From positions 2,852,001 through 2,916,000 of the forward strand of contig NZ_VFPO01000001.1 of assembly GCF_006716765.1 (NCBI RefSeq): a stretch of DNA of 64,000 bases. The letters are read 5' to 3'. Positions 25,195 through 35,244 of the stretch are shown here, piece after piece (the stretch's first letter is position 1; each line of letters opens with the position of its first letter). This stretch comes from Actinomadura hallensis. GTDB lineage: Bacteria; Actinomycetota; Actinomycetes; Streptosporangiales; Streptosporangiaceae. Under the pieces are notes generated by a model. It was not told the DNA's origin. It made no database searches and worked only from the letters and a program-made list of their open reading frames with translations. The position numbers and the translations under genes are program-made.

Positions 25195-25650
25195 GTGAAC
25201 GAGACCCCCCGCCTGCGGCGCGCCGTCCGGGCCCTGCTGCTGGACGGCGACGCGCTCGTGCTGATCCGGCGGACGCGGCCGGGCCGTCCCGTCTACTGGA
25301 CGACGCCCGGCGGCAGGATCGAGCCGGGCGACGCGTCGCCCGAGGCCGCGCTGCGGCGGGAGCTGGACGAGGAGCTGGGCGCCGTCGCAGGGCCGGTCCG
25401 GCAGGTGTTCGCGTGCGGTGAGCAGAGCCCCGGCCTGCACCGGCTGAACACCTTCTACGTGTGCCGCCTGGTGTCGATGGACCTGTCGCGCCGGCACGGC
25501 CCCGAGTTCGACGACCCGTCCAAGGGGCGCTACGACGTCGACCTCGTGCCCTGCACGCCGGACGAGCTGGCCTCGATCGACCTCATCCCCGAGACGCTCG
25601 CCGCCTACCTCGGGGACCACGCCGCCGACCTCCCCGGCCTGGTCCCCTGA
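25195..25650 (+). CDS. NUDIX hydrolase
   Basis: 151 residues. The Nudix box reads GGRIEPGDASPEAALRREL followed by DEELG, with the catalytic REL-x-EE-x-G pattern intact. The first acidic position is Asp rather than Glu and the loop is one residue longer than the strict consensus. Members hydrolyse nucleoside diphosphates linked to other groups; the substrate is unknown. The GTG at 25195 is chosen over 25150 because GAGGGG lies about 9 nt upstream. It is divergent from the DUF4253 operon. Confidence 0.85.
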   Translation: MNETPRLRRAVRALLLDGDALVLIRRTRPGRPVYWTTPGGRIEPGDASPEAALRRELDEELGAVAGPVRQVFACGEQSPGLHRLNTFYVCRLVSMDLSRRHGPEFDDPSKGRYDVDLVPCTPDELASIDLIPETLAAYLGDHAADLPGLVP

Positions 25651-25687
25651 ATTGCGGGTCTACTGAGAGGGGAAGGCCATTCCGGGT

Positions 25688-25954
25688 GTGCTCGACGTCG
25701 TCGGCGCGGGCCTTCTCGGTCGCATCACCGACGACGCCGTCCGCGCCCTGAAGCGGACCCACGGCCAGCCCTGGGTCAGCACGATCGCCGCCGACTCGCG
25801 CGACTCCCTCTGCGCGAAGATTGCCAAGGCCTCGGGCCCGGAGGTCGTCGAGCTCGACGGCGCCCGTCCCCCGGCGGACCCGGTCACCGGGGGCCGCCGG
25901 GGGCACCGGCCTCAGTTGCCCGCGCCCAGGTTCGCCATGAACGCCTGGGGGTAG
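25688..25954 (+). other. Unrecognised short open frame
   Basis: Up to 88 codons, of which the first ~58 (VLDVVGAGLLGRITDDAVRA ... SGPEVVELDG) look protein-like and sit after GAGAGGGGAAGG. The last part runs antisense into the aldo/keto reductase end, so a full gene is unlikely. I do not recognise the product. It may be the head of a truncated gene or chance. Confidence 0.2.
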
Positions 25955-26910
25955 CGGTCGCCGCGCGCCGCGCCCGGCGGCACCGCCTTCTCGATCTCGG
26001 CCAGGTCGTCGGCGGTGAGTGTCACGTCGATCGCGGGCAGCGCCTCGTCCAGCCGCCGGCGTGTGCGGGCGCCGACCAGCGGCACGATGTCCTCTCCCTG
26101 CGCGGCCACCCATGCGATCGCCAGCTGCGCGACGGTGCAGCCCTTCGCCTCGGCGACGCGGCGGAGCGCGTCCACCAGGGACAGGTTGTGCTCCACGTTC
26201 CCCTCCGCGAACCGCGGCATCATGGCGGACCGGCTGTCGCCGGGCGCGCCGCCGCGGCCGGCGGACCAGTGCCCGGAGATGAGCCCCCGGCTCAGCACCC
26301 CGTACGCGGTCATGCCGATGCCGAGCTCCCGCAGCGTGGGCAGGACCTCGTCCTCCACCCCGCGGGAGATCAGCGAGTACTCGATCTGCAGGTCGGCGAC
26401 CGGATGCACGGCGTGCGCCCGGCGGATCGCCGCCGCGCCGACCTCGGAGAGGCCGAGGTGCCGCACGTGTCCGGCGTCGATCATCTCCTTGATCGCGCCG
26501 ACCGTCTCCTCGATCGGCACGGCGGGGTCCAGCCGCGCCGGGCGGTAGACGTCGACGTAGTCGGTGCCCAGCCGGGTCAGCGAGTAGGCCAGGAAGTTCT
26601 TGACCGCCTCCGGACGCCCGTCGTGCCCGCCGAACCCGGGACCCGGCCCCCGCAGCATGCCGAACTTGACGCTCAGCCGGTAACTGTCCCGCCTGCGGCC
26701 CCGCAGCGCCTGGGCGAGCAGCAGCTCGTTGTGGCCCATCCCGTAGAAGTCGCCGGTGTCGATCAGGGTGACGCCGGCGTCCAGCGCGGCGTGCACGGTG
26801 GCGATGCTCTCCGCCCGGTCGGTGGGCCCGTAGGCGTCGGACATGCCCATCGCGCCCAGCCCCAGCGCGGAGACCTCCGGCCCGGTCCGGCCCAGGGTTC
26901 GTGTCCGCAT
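25912..26910 (-). CDS. Aldo/keto reductase
   Basis: 332 residues with the TIM-barrel AKR fold. The N-terminus MRTRTLGRTGPEVSALGLGAMGMS, the catalytic DTGDFYGMGHNE (Asp, Tyr), Lys in RLSVKFG and the late GARTRRRLDEAL cofactor loop are all typical. It reduces aldehydes or ketones with NADPH in the cytosol. In many AKRs the catalytic His follows DVYRPAR-like sequence; here the motif reads YVDVYRPARLDP, with Arg/Pro where LHR-type His is usual, as in some members of this subgroup. GGGAGAACGAG precedes the ATG. It is divergent from an XRE regulator that probably controls it. Confidence 0.9.
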   Translation of the reverse strand: MRTRTLGRTGPEVSALGLGAMGMSDAYGPTDRAESIATVHAALDAGVTLIDTGDFYGMGHNELLLAQALRGRRRDSYRLSVKFGMLRGPGPGFGGHDGRPEAVKNFLAYSLTRLGTDYVDVYRPARLDPAVPIEETVGAIKEMIDAGHVRHLGLSEVGAAAIRRAHAVHPVADLQIEYSLISRGVEDEVLPTLRELGIGMTAYGVLSRGLISGHWSAGRGGAPGDSRSAMMPRFAEGNVEHNLSLVDALRRVAEAKGCTVAQLAIAWVAAQGEDIVPLVGARTRRRLDEALPAIDVTLTADDLAEIEKAVPPGAARGDRYPQAFMANLGAGN

Positions 26911-26971
26911 CTCGTTCTCCCTCGTTCGGTGTCGTCTCCGACCCTGCGTCCCGGCCCGCGATCCCGAAAGC

Positions 26972-27000
26972 GGAGCGTTCATCGTGGGAGCGCCGCTCCC
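26972..27000. promoter_or_regulatory. Candidate operator between the AKR and XRE genes
   Basis: GGGAGCG-C-CGCTCCC (26986-27000) is a perfect 15-bp palindrome, with an extra direct GGAGCG at 26972-26977. It lies in the 126-bp divergent region, a natural site for the XRE regulator. Confidence 0.4.
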
Positions 27001-27036
27001 TGGATGACCCGGCCCGCCGCGAGGTTCCATGGAGCC

Positions 27037-27897
27037 ATGCAACGCGAGGAGCTCGCCGACTTCCTTCGCCGCCGCCGCGAGGCGATCGGTCCCGCCGACG
27101 TCGGTCTCGCCGAGGGCCCGCGCCGCCGCACCGCGGGACTGCGCCGGGAGGAGGTCGCGCTGCTCGCCGGCATGTCGGTGGACTACGTGGTGCGCCTGGA
27201 GCAGGGCCGCAGCAGCCGGCCGTCGACGCAGCTGCTCGGCGCGCTGGCCCGGGCGCTGCGCCTGTCCGACGACGAGCGCGACCACCTGTTCCATCTCGCG
27301 GGCCACCGGCCCCCGCCCGCCGAGGGGACGGCCCGCCTGGCCCGCGCCGGCCTGATCCGCATGCTCGACCTGCTGGTCGGCGTACCGGCCCTGGTGATGT
27401 CCGACCTCGGCGAGGTGCTCGCGCAGAACCGGATGTCCGTCCTGCTGGGGGGCGACCACACGGGCCTCACTGGCGACCGCCGCTACCTGCCCTACCGCTG
27501 GTTCACCGAACCGGAGGTCCGCGCGCTCCACTCGCCCGAGGAACAGGAGCACCACGCCCGCCAGCTCGTGGCCGACCTGCGCGCGGTCGCGGGCCGCCGG
27601 CCGGACGACCCCGCGGTCGGCGGGCTCGTCGGCCGCCTGCGGGCCGAGAGCGCCGAGTTCCGCCGCCTGTGGGCCGAGCACGAGGTCGCGGTGCGGCGCG
27701 CCGACCGCAAGACCATGGTCCACCCGAGAGTGGGCCGCATGCTGATGGACTGCGAAACCCTCGTCACCCTCGACCAGAGGCAGATGCTGGTCGTCCTCAC
27801 CCCGGCGAACACCGAGGCCCGCGAACGCCTGGACCTCCTCCACGTCCTCGGCACGCAGGACTTCCCCACCGCGAACTCGGAGGACCCCGCCCGGTAG
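27037..27897 (+). CDS. XRE-family regulator with MmyB-like ligand domain
   Basis: 286 residues. The N-terminal HTH (GLRREEVALLAGMSVDYVVRLEQGRSSRPS, residues ~35-65) and the C-terminal MmyB-type PAS-like domain (VPALVMSDLGEVLAQNRM, RYLPYRWFTEPEVR, VHPRVGRMLMDCETLV) are standard for this large actinobacterial family. Members often repress a divergent oxidoreductase gene, and here an aldo/keto reductase lies divergently 126 bp away. The ATG at 27037 starts at the family's usual MxReELADFLRRRR. Confidence 0.9.
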   Translation: MQREELADFLRRRREAIGPADVGLAEGPRRRTAGLRREEVALLAGMSVDYVVRLEQGRSSRPSTQLLGALARALRLSDDERDHLFHLAGHRPPPAEGTARLARAGLIRMLDLLVGVPALVMSDLGEVLAQNRMSVLLGGDHTGLTGDRRYLPYRWFTEPEVRALHSPEEQEHHARQLVADLRAVAGRRPDDPAVGGLVGRLRAESAEFRRLWAEHEVAVRRADRKTMVHPRVGRMLMDCETLVTLDQRQMLVVLTPANTEARERLDLLHVLGTQDFPTANSEDPAR

Positions 27898-28264
27898 CCG
27901 CCCGAACCGCGTCGCGCCCGGCCCTGCGTGTGGCCGACTCCGCGTGTGGACGGGTCAGCGGATCACGAGCCAGCCGACCATGTTCCGGCCGGGCCCGCAG
28001 GCGCCCGTTCCCACCTGCTCCACGACTTCGGGGTCGCAACCCGGATGGGTGATCTCGGCCTGGAATTAGACGAGGTTCCAGGCGTTTCGCTTTCGGCTTG
28101 CAGGGTGCCCAGCACGACCGGATCACGAACTGCGGGCAATGCAGCACGATGAGCGGCAGACGCCGGGGCGTGCCGGACGTCGGCGGTCTTGCCGGTGGGG
28201 CGGGGATCGGTGTCTGATCGGCGCTGGTGCGAAGGAGAAGACTCTTCGGGAGGGTGGTGCTCGC
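27898..28264. other. Intergenic region, 367 bp
   Basis: No complete gene is recognised. On the minus strand an open stretch from about 28065 to a stop at 27955 encodes a protein-like segment (HPGCDPEVVEQVGTGACGPG, then RNMVGWLVIR), limited upstream by an in-frame TAA. It may be the tail of a decayed gene. The plus strand carries the leader of the downstream hydrolase, with GGGAGGGTGG just before its GTG. Confidence 0.35.
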
Positions 28265-29122
28265 GTGGGGGAGTGGCTTGGGAGCGGGTTGAGCGACGAG
28301 GAGCTCGACGCCGCCTACAACGTGCGGCGGAAGGCCGGGGAGGAGCTGTTCGCGCGGCACATGGAGCGGTACCGGGCCGAGTCGGAGCGGGCCGTGGACG
28401 GGCTTCCCGGCCGGCCCGGGATCGTCTATGACGAGGCGAGCGGGGAGCGGCTGGACGTCTGGGGGACCGGGGAGGGGCTCCGGCCCGTGTTCGTCTACCT
28501 GCACGGGGGCTACTGGATGGCGCTCTCGCGAAACGTGTCGTCGTTCATGGCGCGAGGGCTCTGGGAGCAGGGCGTCGCGACGGTCGTGCCCGACTACACG
28601 CTGGCGCCGAAGGCGTCGCTGGAGGAGATCGTCCGGCAGGTGCGGGCGTGCGTCGCGTGGGTCCACCGGCACGGGCGCGACCACGGGCTCGATCCCGAGC
28701 GGATCGTGGTCGGCGGAAGCTCGGCGGGCGGGCATCTCACCGGGATGGTGATGGCCGGCGGGTGGCAGGAGGCGTTCGGGCTTCCGCGCGACGTGGTCAA
28801 GGGCGCGATGCCGATCAGCGGGCTGTTCGACATCCGCCCCATCACGCGCGTGTACGTGAACGACGTCGTGGGGCTGGACCTCGAGCGGGCGGCGGCGCTG
28901 AGCCCGGCGCTGCTGCCGGTGGAGCACCGCTGCCCGGCGGTGTTCGTGGTCGCGGAGGACGACGGCGAGGGGTTCCTGGAGCAGTCCCGGTGGTTCCAGC
29001 CGCGGTGGGGCGCCGGCGAGCTGATCGTCGCGCCCGGACGCGACCACTTCGACGTCGTCTTCGACCTGGCGGATCCGGAGTCCCGGGTCGGCGCCGCGCT
29101 GCTCGGCCTGGTCAGGCGGTGA
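28265..29122 (+). CDS. Alpha/beta hydrolase, probable kynurenine formamidase
   Basis: 285 residues. VYLHGGYWMALS is the HGGxW oxyanion-hole motif of arylformamidases and related esterases. VGGSSAGGHL holds the nucleophile Ser, and GRDHFDVVFDL supplies the late His. The GTG at 28265 follows GGGAGGGTGG. N-formylkynurenine hydrolysis to kynurenine is inferred from the HGGYW motif and from the neighbouring kynurenine operon; the family also contains general carboxylesterases. It is convergent with the LysR gene, overlapping it by 11 bp. Confidence 0.75.
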   Translation: MGEWLGSGLSDEELDAAYNVRRKAGEELFARHMERYRAESERAVDGLPGRPGIVYDEASGERLDVWGTGEGLRPVFVYLHGGYWMALSRNVSSFMARGLWEQGVATVVPDYTLAPKASLEEIVRQVRACVAWVHRHGRDHGLDPERIVVGGSSAGGHLTGMVMAGGWQEAFGLPRDVVKGAMPISGLFDIRPITRVYVNDVVGLDLERAAALSPALLPVEHRCPAVFVVAEDDGEGFLEQSRWFQPRWGAGELIVAPGRDHFDVVFDLADPESRVGAALLGLVRR

Positions 29123-30038
29123 GCTCGGCCGCCTCGCGGCGGAGGTGGTCGAGCATGATCCGGGCGGACGGCGTCGGCGCCCGGTGCGCGGGGAGGGTCA
29201 CGCCCACCTGGCGGCGGACGGTCTCCAGCGGGACGGGCAGCGGCGCGATGCCGGCGTCGGTGCGCGCCACCAGCTCGGGCAGCGCGGCGATCATGTCGGT
29301 GTCGCGGACCAGCGTGCGGACGGTCAGCACGGACGTGCACTCCACCAGGTCGCCCGGCAGGGCGAGGCCCTCCGCGCGGAACACCTGCTCCAGTTCCGTC
29401 CGCAGCGCCGTCTGCTCCAGCGGCAGGACCCACGGATAGCCGAGGAGGTCGGCCAGGCGGAGCCCGGGCCGGGAGCGGGCCGGGTGGTCGCGGCGGGCGA
29501 CCAGCCGCACCGGTTCGCCGTAGAGGGTGATCTGGCGCAGGCCGCGCAGGTCGTCGATGGGGTTGAGGCGGCCGAGGATCAGGTCGATCTCGCCGTCCAG
29601 CAGGCGGGGGACCTGCGCGTCGAACGTGGCCTCCTGGACGATCACCCTGATGCCCGGCCGGTCCCTCTTCAGCGCGGCGATCGCGCGGGGGAGCAGAACG
29701 TTGGAGCCGGCGAGGAGCGTGCCGATGGTGACGGTCCCCACCTCGCCGTCGGCGAGGCCGGCGATGCGCTCGCCCGCGCGGCGCAGCTCGGCGAGGACGG
29801 CGCGGGCGTGCTCGACGAACGCGTCCCCGAACAGGGTGGGCGTCACGCCGCGGGGGCCGCGGGTGAACAGCTCGACGCCCAGGACGCCCTCGACCTCGCG
29901 GAGGCTGCGCGTGACGGCGGGCTGCGCCAGGTGCAGGTGCTCGGCGGCCCGCAGGACGCTGCCCTGGTCGGCGATGGCGACGACGAGGACGAGGTGCCGG
30001 AGCTTCAGCCGTCCGTTCAGCAGATCGAGCGGTCGCAT
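29112..30038 (-). CDS. LysR-family transcriptional regulator
   Basis: 308 residues. An N-terminal winged HTH (GSVLRAAEHLHLAQPAVTRSLREVEGVLGVELFTRG, residues ~25-62) is followed by a two-lobed effector domain. It is divergent from the aldehyde dehydrogenase that opens the aminomuconate operon, with a perfect inverted repeat between, so it very likely senses a pathway intermediate and activates that operon. The operator lies 9 bp from its own start, consistent with autorepression. Confidence 0.92.
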   Translation of the reverse strand: MRPLDLLNGRLKLRHLVLVVAIADQGSVLRAAEHLHLAQPAVTRSLREVEGVLGVELFTRGPRGVTPTLFGDAFVEHARAVLAELRRAGERIAGLADGEVGTVTIGTLLAGSNVLLPRAIAALKRDRPGIRVIVQEATFDAQVPRLLDGEIDLILGRLNPIDDLRGLRQITLYGEPVRLVARRDHPARSRPGLRLADLLGYPWVLPLEQTALRTELEQVFRAEGLALPGDLVECTSVLTVRTLVRDTDMIAALPELVARTDAGIAPLPVPLETVRRQVGVTLPAHRAPTPSARIMLDHLRREAAELTA

Positions 30039-30046
30039 GCGCCCTT

Positions 30047-30068
30047 GCTATCACAGGTTCGTGATAGC
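30047..30068. promoter_or_regulatory. LysR operator, perfect inverted repeat
   Basis: GCTATCAC-AGGTTC-GTGATAGC, 8-bp perfect arms, in the 103-bp divergent region between the LysR gene and the kynurenine operon. A related half-like ATAGCTC recurs at about 30095-30102, as expected for an activation site. Confidence 0.7.
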
Positions 30069-30141
30069 TCCATGGCCGATTGGTATTTGCCAGGCATAGC
30101 TCGCGGGCGGAGGATCGGGATGTCGAGCGATGGAGGGGCGT

Positions 30142-31578
30142 ATGAAGGCCGAGCACTACGTCGGCGGCGTGTTCCGCGCGGACGGGGAGCCCTTCCCGCT
30201 CGTCGCGCCCGTGGACGGTTCCGAGCTGGGCACCGTGCCCGAGGCCGCCCCCGAGGTCGTCGACGCGGCGGTGAACGCGGCGAGGACCGCCCTGCAGGGG
30301 CCCTGGGCGGCCATGGGCGTCGACGAACGGGCCGCCGCGCTGCGCGCCGTCGCCGACGGGATCCAGGCGCGCTTCGAGGAGTTCGTCGAGGCCGAGGTCG
30401 CCGACACCGGCCGCCCCCGCGACTTCGCGGCCACCGTGGACGTCCCGAGGGCCGTCGGCAACTTCCGCGCCTACGCCGACCTGATCTACGGGCGCCCCGA
30501 ACGCGCCTACACGACCCGCGTGCCCGGGTGGAGCTCCGGCGCGGGAGAGGCGCTCAACTACACCGTGCGGCGGCCGCTGGGCGTGGTGGCGGTCATCTCG
30601 CCGTGGAACCTGCCGCTGCTCCTGTCGACCTGGAAGGTCGCGCCCGCGCTGGCGTGCGGGAACGCCGTCGTGCTCAAGCCGTCCGAGGAGACGCCGTCCA
30701 CCGCGACGCTGCTCGCCCGCGTGATCCACGACGCCGGGCTCCCGGAAGGGGTGTTCAACGTCGTGCACGGGCACGGCGCGGGCGCGGCGGGGGAGTTCCT
30801 CACCGGCCATCCGGGCGTGGACGCGATCGCGTTCACCGGCGAGTCCGCCACCGGCGCCGCGATCATGCGCAACGCCGCCGACCACGTCACGCCCCTGTCG
30901 TTCGAGCTGGGCGGCAAGAACCCGGCGCTCGTCTTCGCCGACGCCGACCTCGGCGCCGCCGTGGACGGGACGGTCCGCTCGACGTTCACCCACTCCGGGC
31001 AGATCTGCCTGTGCACCGAGCGCGTCTACGTCGAGCGGCCCGTCTTCGAGGAGTTCACCGCGAGGCTGGCCGAGCGCGCACGGGCGCTCGACGGGTACGG
31101 GCCGATGATCTCCGCGGACCACCGCGACAAGGTCCTGTCGTACTACCGGCTCGCCCGCGAGGAGGGCGCCGAGGTCGTCGCAGGCGGGGGAGTCCCGGAG
31201 TTCGGCGACGAGCGCGACAGGGGCTTCCACGTGCAGCCGACCGTCCTCACCGGGCTGCCGGAGGCGGCCCGCACCGTCCGGGAGGAGATCTTCGGGCCCG
31301 TCTGCCACGTCGCGCCGTTCGACACCGAGGACGAGGCCCTGGCGCTCGCCAACGACAGCCCCTACGGCCTCGCCTCGACGGTGTGGACGCGGGACCTGTC
31401 CAGGGCGCACCGGGTGGCGCCGCGCATCGAGACGGGGATCGTCTGGGTGAACTGCTGGAATCTGCGCGACCTCCGCACGCCGTTCGGAGGCGTGAAAGCC
31501 TCCGGTATCGGGCGGGAAGGAGGAGAGTACTCCCTGGACTTCTTCTCCGAGCCCGTGAACGTGTGCATCCAGATCTGA
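30142..31578 (+). CDS. 2-aminomuconate 6-semialdehyde dehydrogenase (ALDH family)
   Basis: 478 residues. The ALDH signatures are complete: [29 protein letters not shown] with Glu255, SGQICLCTE with catalytic Cys289, and EEIFGPV. In this operon it should oxidise 2-aminomuconate 6-semialdehyde (from ACMSD) to 2-aminomuconate using NAD+; the close relative HMSDH acts on 2-hydroxymuconic semialdehyde. The ATG at 30142 is chosen for GGAGG (30132-30136) 5 nt upstream; an ATG at 30130 is in frame. First gene of a seven-gene catabolic operon. Confidence 0.9.
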   Translation: MKAEHYVGGVFRADGEPFPLVAPVDGSELGTVPEAAPEVVDAAVNAARTALQGPWAAMGVDERAAALRAVADGIQARFEEFVEAEVADTGRPRDFAATVDVPRAVGNFRAYADLIYGRPERAYTTRVPGWSSGAGEALNYTVRRPLGVVAVISPWNLPLLLSTWKVAPALACGNAVVLKPSEETPSTATLLARVIHDAGLPEGVFNVVHGHGAGAAGEFLTGHPGVDAIAFTGESATGAAIMRNAADHVTPLSFELGGKNPALVFADADLGAAVDGTVRSTFTHSGQICLCTERVYVERPVFEEFTARLAERARALDGYGPMISADHRDKVLSYYRLAREEGAEVVAGGGVPEFGDERDRGFHVQPTVLTGLPEAARTVREEIFGPVCHVAPFDTEDEALALANDSPYGLASTVWTRDLSRAHRVAPRIETGIVWVNCWNLRDLRTPFGGVKASGIGREGGEYSLDFFSEPVNVCIQI

Positions 31579-31588
31579 GAGCGAGCCC

Positions 31589-32374
31589 GTGACCGCGAAC
31601 ATCGACGCCGCCGCCGAGCGGCTCCTCGGCGCCTACGCCTCCGGCGCCCCCTGCGAACCCGTCCGCGACCTGATCACCACGCTGGACGACGCCTACGCCG
31701 TCCAGGACCGGCTGACCGAGCGGTGGCTCGCCGACGGCCGCCGCCTCGCCGGACGCAAGATCGGCCTGACGTCCCGGGCCGTGCAGGCGCAGATCGGCGT
31801 GGACAGCCCCGACTTCGGGATGCTGTTCGCCGACATGGCCGTCCCGGACGGGGAGGAGATCCCCGCCGGCGCGGTGCTGCAGCCGCGCGCCGAGGCGGAG
31901 GTCGCGCTCGTCCTGGAACGCGACCTCACCCACGAGCGGCACACCGCCGCCGACCTGATCCGCGCGACCGCGTTCGCGCTGCCGGCGATCGAGGTCGTCG
32001 GCAGCCGGGTCCGGGACTGGGACATCACGCTCGCCGACACCGTCGCCGACAACGCCTCCTCCGGCATGTACGCGCTCGGCAACCGCCCCGTCCCGCTCTC
32101 GGACGTCGACCTGCGCCTGTGCGGGATGGTGATGGAGCGGCGCGGCGAGCAGGTCTCCACCGGCAACGGCGCCGCCTGCCTGGGGCACCCGCTGAACGCG
32201 GCGCTGTGGCTGGCCGACACCCTCGTCCGCGTCGGGCGGCCGCTCCGCGCGGGCGACACCGTCCTGACCGGCGCGCTCGGCCCGGTCGTCCCCGCCGCGC
32301 CCGGCGACGTGTTCGAGGCCCGCATCGACGGCCTCGGCGACGTCCGGGTCGCGTTCGGCAAGGAGGAGTCCTGA
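31589..32374 (+). CDS. 2-oxopent-4-enoate (2-keto-4-pentenoate) hydratase
   Basis: 261 residues, fumarylacetoacetase-like fold. [26 protein letters not shown] and [15 protein letters not shown] (metal-binding Glu pair) are typical of hydratases such as MhpD/XylJ. It hydrates 2-oxopent-4-enoate to 4-hydroxy-2-oxovalerate in meta-cleavage pathways. The start is a GTG 10 bp after the dehydrogenase stop, and its own stop overlaps the next ATG (TGATG). The aldolase and acylating aldehyde dehydrogenase for the next steps are not in the window. Confidence 0.88.
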   Translation: MTANIDAAAERLLGAYASGAPCEPVRDLITTLDDAYAVQDRLTERWLADGRRLAGRKIGLTSRAVQAQIGVDSPDFGMLFADMAVPDGEEIPAGAVLQPRAEAEVALVLERDLTHERHTAADLIRATAFALPAIEVVGSRVRDWDITLADTVADNASSGMYALGNRPVPLSDVDLRLCGMVMERRGEQVSTGNGAACLGHPLNAALWLADTLVRVGRPLRAGDTVLTGALGPVVPAAPGDVFEARIDGLGDVRVAFGKEES

Positions 32375-33113
32375 TGGTGGACGTGAACGCGCTCGCGGCG
32401 ACCCTCGACGACGCCGCCCGGGACGTGCGCGCGATCCCGAAGCTGACCGACGCCGCGCCGCTGGACGTGACCGCCGCCTACGCGGTGCAGCGCGCGGGGA
32501 TCGAGCGGCGCCGCAGCAGGGGCGAACGGCTCGCCGGGGTGAAGATGGGCTTCACCAGCAGGGCCAAGATGGTGCAGATGGGCGTCGACGACGTCATCTG
32601 GGGGCTGCTCACCGACCGGATGCTCGCCGAGTCGTCGGTGGACGTCTCCCGCCTCATCCACCCCCGGATCGAACCCGAGATCGCGTACCTGATCGGCCGG
32701 GAGGTCCGCTCGGCCGCGGAGGCCGAGACCGCCGTCGCCGGCGTCGCGGTCGGATTCGAGGTGCTCGACTCCCGGTACGCCGGCTTCGACTTCACGCTCC
32801 CCGACGTCATCGCCGACAACGCGTCCGCCGCGCGGTTCGGGATCGGGGCCTGGCACCCGCCCCGCGACGTGTCGAACGTCGGCCTGCTCGTGGAGATCGA
32901 CGGGCGCCCGGTGCAGACCGGGTCGTCCGCCGCGATCCTCGGCGACCCGGCGCGGTCGCTGCGGGCGGCGGCGCGGCTCGCGCTCGACGCCGGGATGACG
33001 CTGGAGCCCGGCTGGATCGTCCTGGCGGGCGCCGCGACGGCCGCGGTCCCGCTGCCGAAGGACGCCCACGTCCGCGTCACGGGCGCCGGGCTGGGATCCG
33101 TGGAGGTGACGAC

Positions 33114-33117
<4 letters not shown>
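32374..33117 (+). CDS. 4-oxalocrotonate decarboxylase
   Basis: 247 residues, same fold as the preceding hydratase. [27 protein letters not shown] and [16 protein letters not shown] carry the metal ligands; [21 protein letters not shown] is typical of the decarboxylase subgroup (XylI/NahK). It converts 4-oxalocrotonate to 2-oxopent-4-enoate, usually in a complex with the hydratase, in keeping with their adjacency. The ATG overlaps the hydratase stop by one base, with AAGGAGGAG upstream. Confidence 0.88.
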
Positions 33118-34129
<1,012 letters not shown>

Positions 34130-34148
34130 GAAGCCCTGGATCGGTGAG

Positions 34149-35192
34149 ATGACCGTCATCGACGTCCACACCCATGTCTTCCCGCGCCTCTCCCGCGACG
34201 AGGGCCGCGTGCTCGCCGACCGGGGGGAGCCGTGGCTGCGCGTCGGCCGCGGCGGCACCGGGACGATGATGTGCGGCGACGAGGAGTTCCGGCCGGTCGG
34301 GGAGGCCCTGTGGGATCCCGCCCGGCGGCTGGCCGACATGGACGCCGCGGGCGTGGACGTCCAGGCGGTCTCCTCCACCCCGCTGATGTTCGGGTACGCG
34401 GCCGAGCCGTCCCGCGCCGCCGACTGGTGCGACCTGGTGAACGAGCGCATCCTCGCGTTCTGCGCGGGCGCGCCGGACCGGCTGCTGCCGCTGTGCCAGG
34501 TCCCGCTGCAGGACCCGGCGCTGGCCTGCGAGGTCGCGACCCGGGCGGCGGCGGCCGGGCACCGCGGCGTGCACATCGGCAACCACGTCGGCGACCGCAA
34601 CCTCGACGACGAGGGGATCACCGCGTTCCTCGCGCACTGCGCGCGGATCGGCCTGCCGGTGCTGGTCCACCCGTGGGACATGCTCGGCGCGGACCGGATG
34701 CGCGGCCACATGCTGCCGTGGCTGGTGGGGATGCCCGCCGAGACGCAGCTGAGCATCCTCGGGCTGATGCTGTCGGGCGCGTTCGAGCGGCTCCCGCGGT
34801 CGCTGCGGCTGTGCTTCTGCCACGGCGGCGGGAGCTTCGCGTTCCTGCTCGGCCGGGCCGACAACGCCTGGCGCCGGCGCGACCTCGTCCGCGCCTCCTC
34901 GCCGCGGCCGCCGTCGGAGTACGTCGACCGGTTCCACGTCGACTCCGCGGTGTTCGACCCGCGCGCGCTCCGGCTGCTCGTCGACGTGATGGGCGTGGAA
35001 CGGGTGATGCTCGGCACCGACTACCCGTTCCCGCTGGGGGAGGAGGAGCCCGGAGCGGCGATCCGGGCCTGCCCCGGCCTCGGCGACGCCGACCGGGCGC
35101 GGCTGCTCGGCGGCAACGCGGAGGCGTTCTTCGCGCGGCCTGCACCGGTTCCGGCCGGAGCCGGCGCGGCCGTCGCGGGGACGGCGCCGTGA
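34149..35192 (+). CDS. 2-amino-3-carboxymuconate 6-semialdehyde decarboxylase (ACMSD)
   Basis: 347 residues, amidohydrolase-2 family. MTVIDVHTHVFPRLS gives the first zinc ligands (His7, His9); VSSTPLMFGYA, GVHIGNHVGDRNLDD and VLVHPWDM (His) follow, then FCHGGGSF and GTDYPFPLG with the last Asp. It decarboxylates the dioxygenase product and diverts it from spontaneous quinolinate formation toward catabolism. It sits directly after the dioxygenase gene, as in known bacterial clusters. Confidence 0.93.
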   Translation: MTVIDVHTHVFPRLSRDEGRVLADRGEPWLRVGRGGTGTMMCGDEEFRPVGEALWDPARRLADMDAAGVDVQAVSSTPLMFGYAAEPSRAADWCDLVNERILAFCAGAPDRLLPLCQVPLQDPALACEVATRAAAAGHRGVHIGNHVGDRNLDDEGITAFLAHCARIGLPVLVHPWDMLGADRMRGHMLPWLVGMPAETQLSILGLMLSGAFERLPRSLRLCFCHGGGSFAFLLGRADNAWRRRDLVRASSPRPPSEYVDRFHVDSAVFDPRALRLLVDVMGVERVMLGTDYPFPLGEEEPGAAIRACPGLGDADRARLLGGNAEAFFARPAPVPAGAGAAVAGTAP

Positions 35193-35244
35193 ACGGCGGG
35201 GCGGAGACCCGGAGGAGACACGGAGAGAGAAGAGGAGAACGCAG

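Noticed and set aside
28139-28264. An upstream ATG start for the alpha/beta hydrolase
   Set aside because: The extra 42 residues have no similarity to the family, while the GTG at 28265 has a strong ribosome site.
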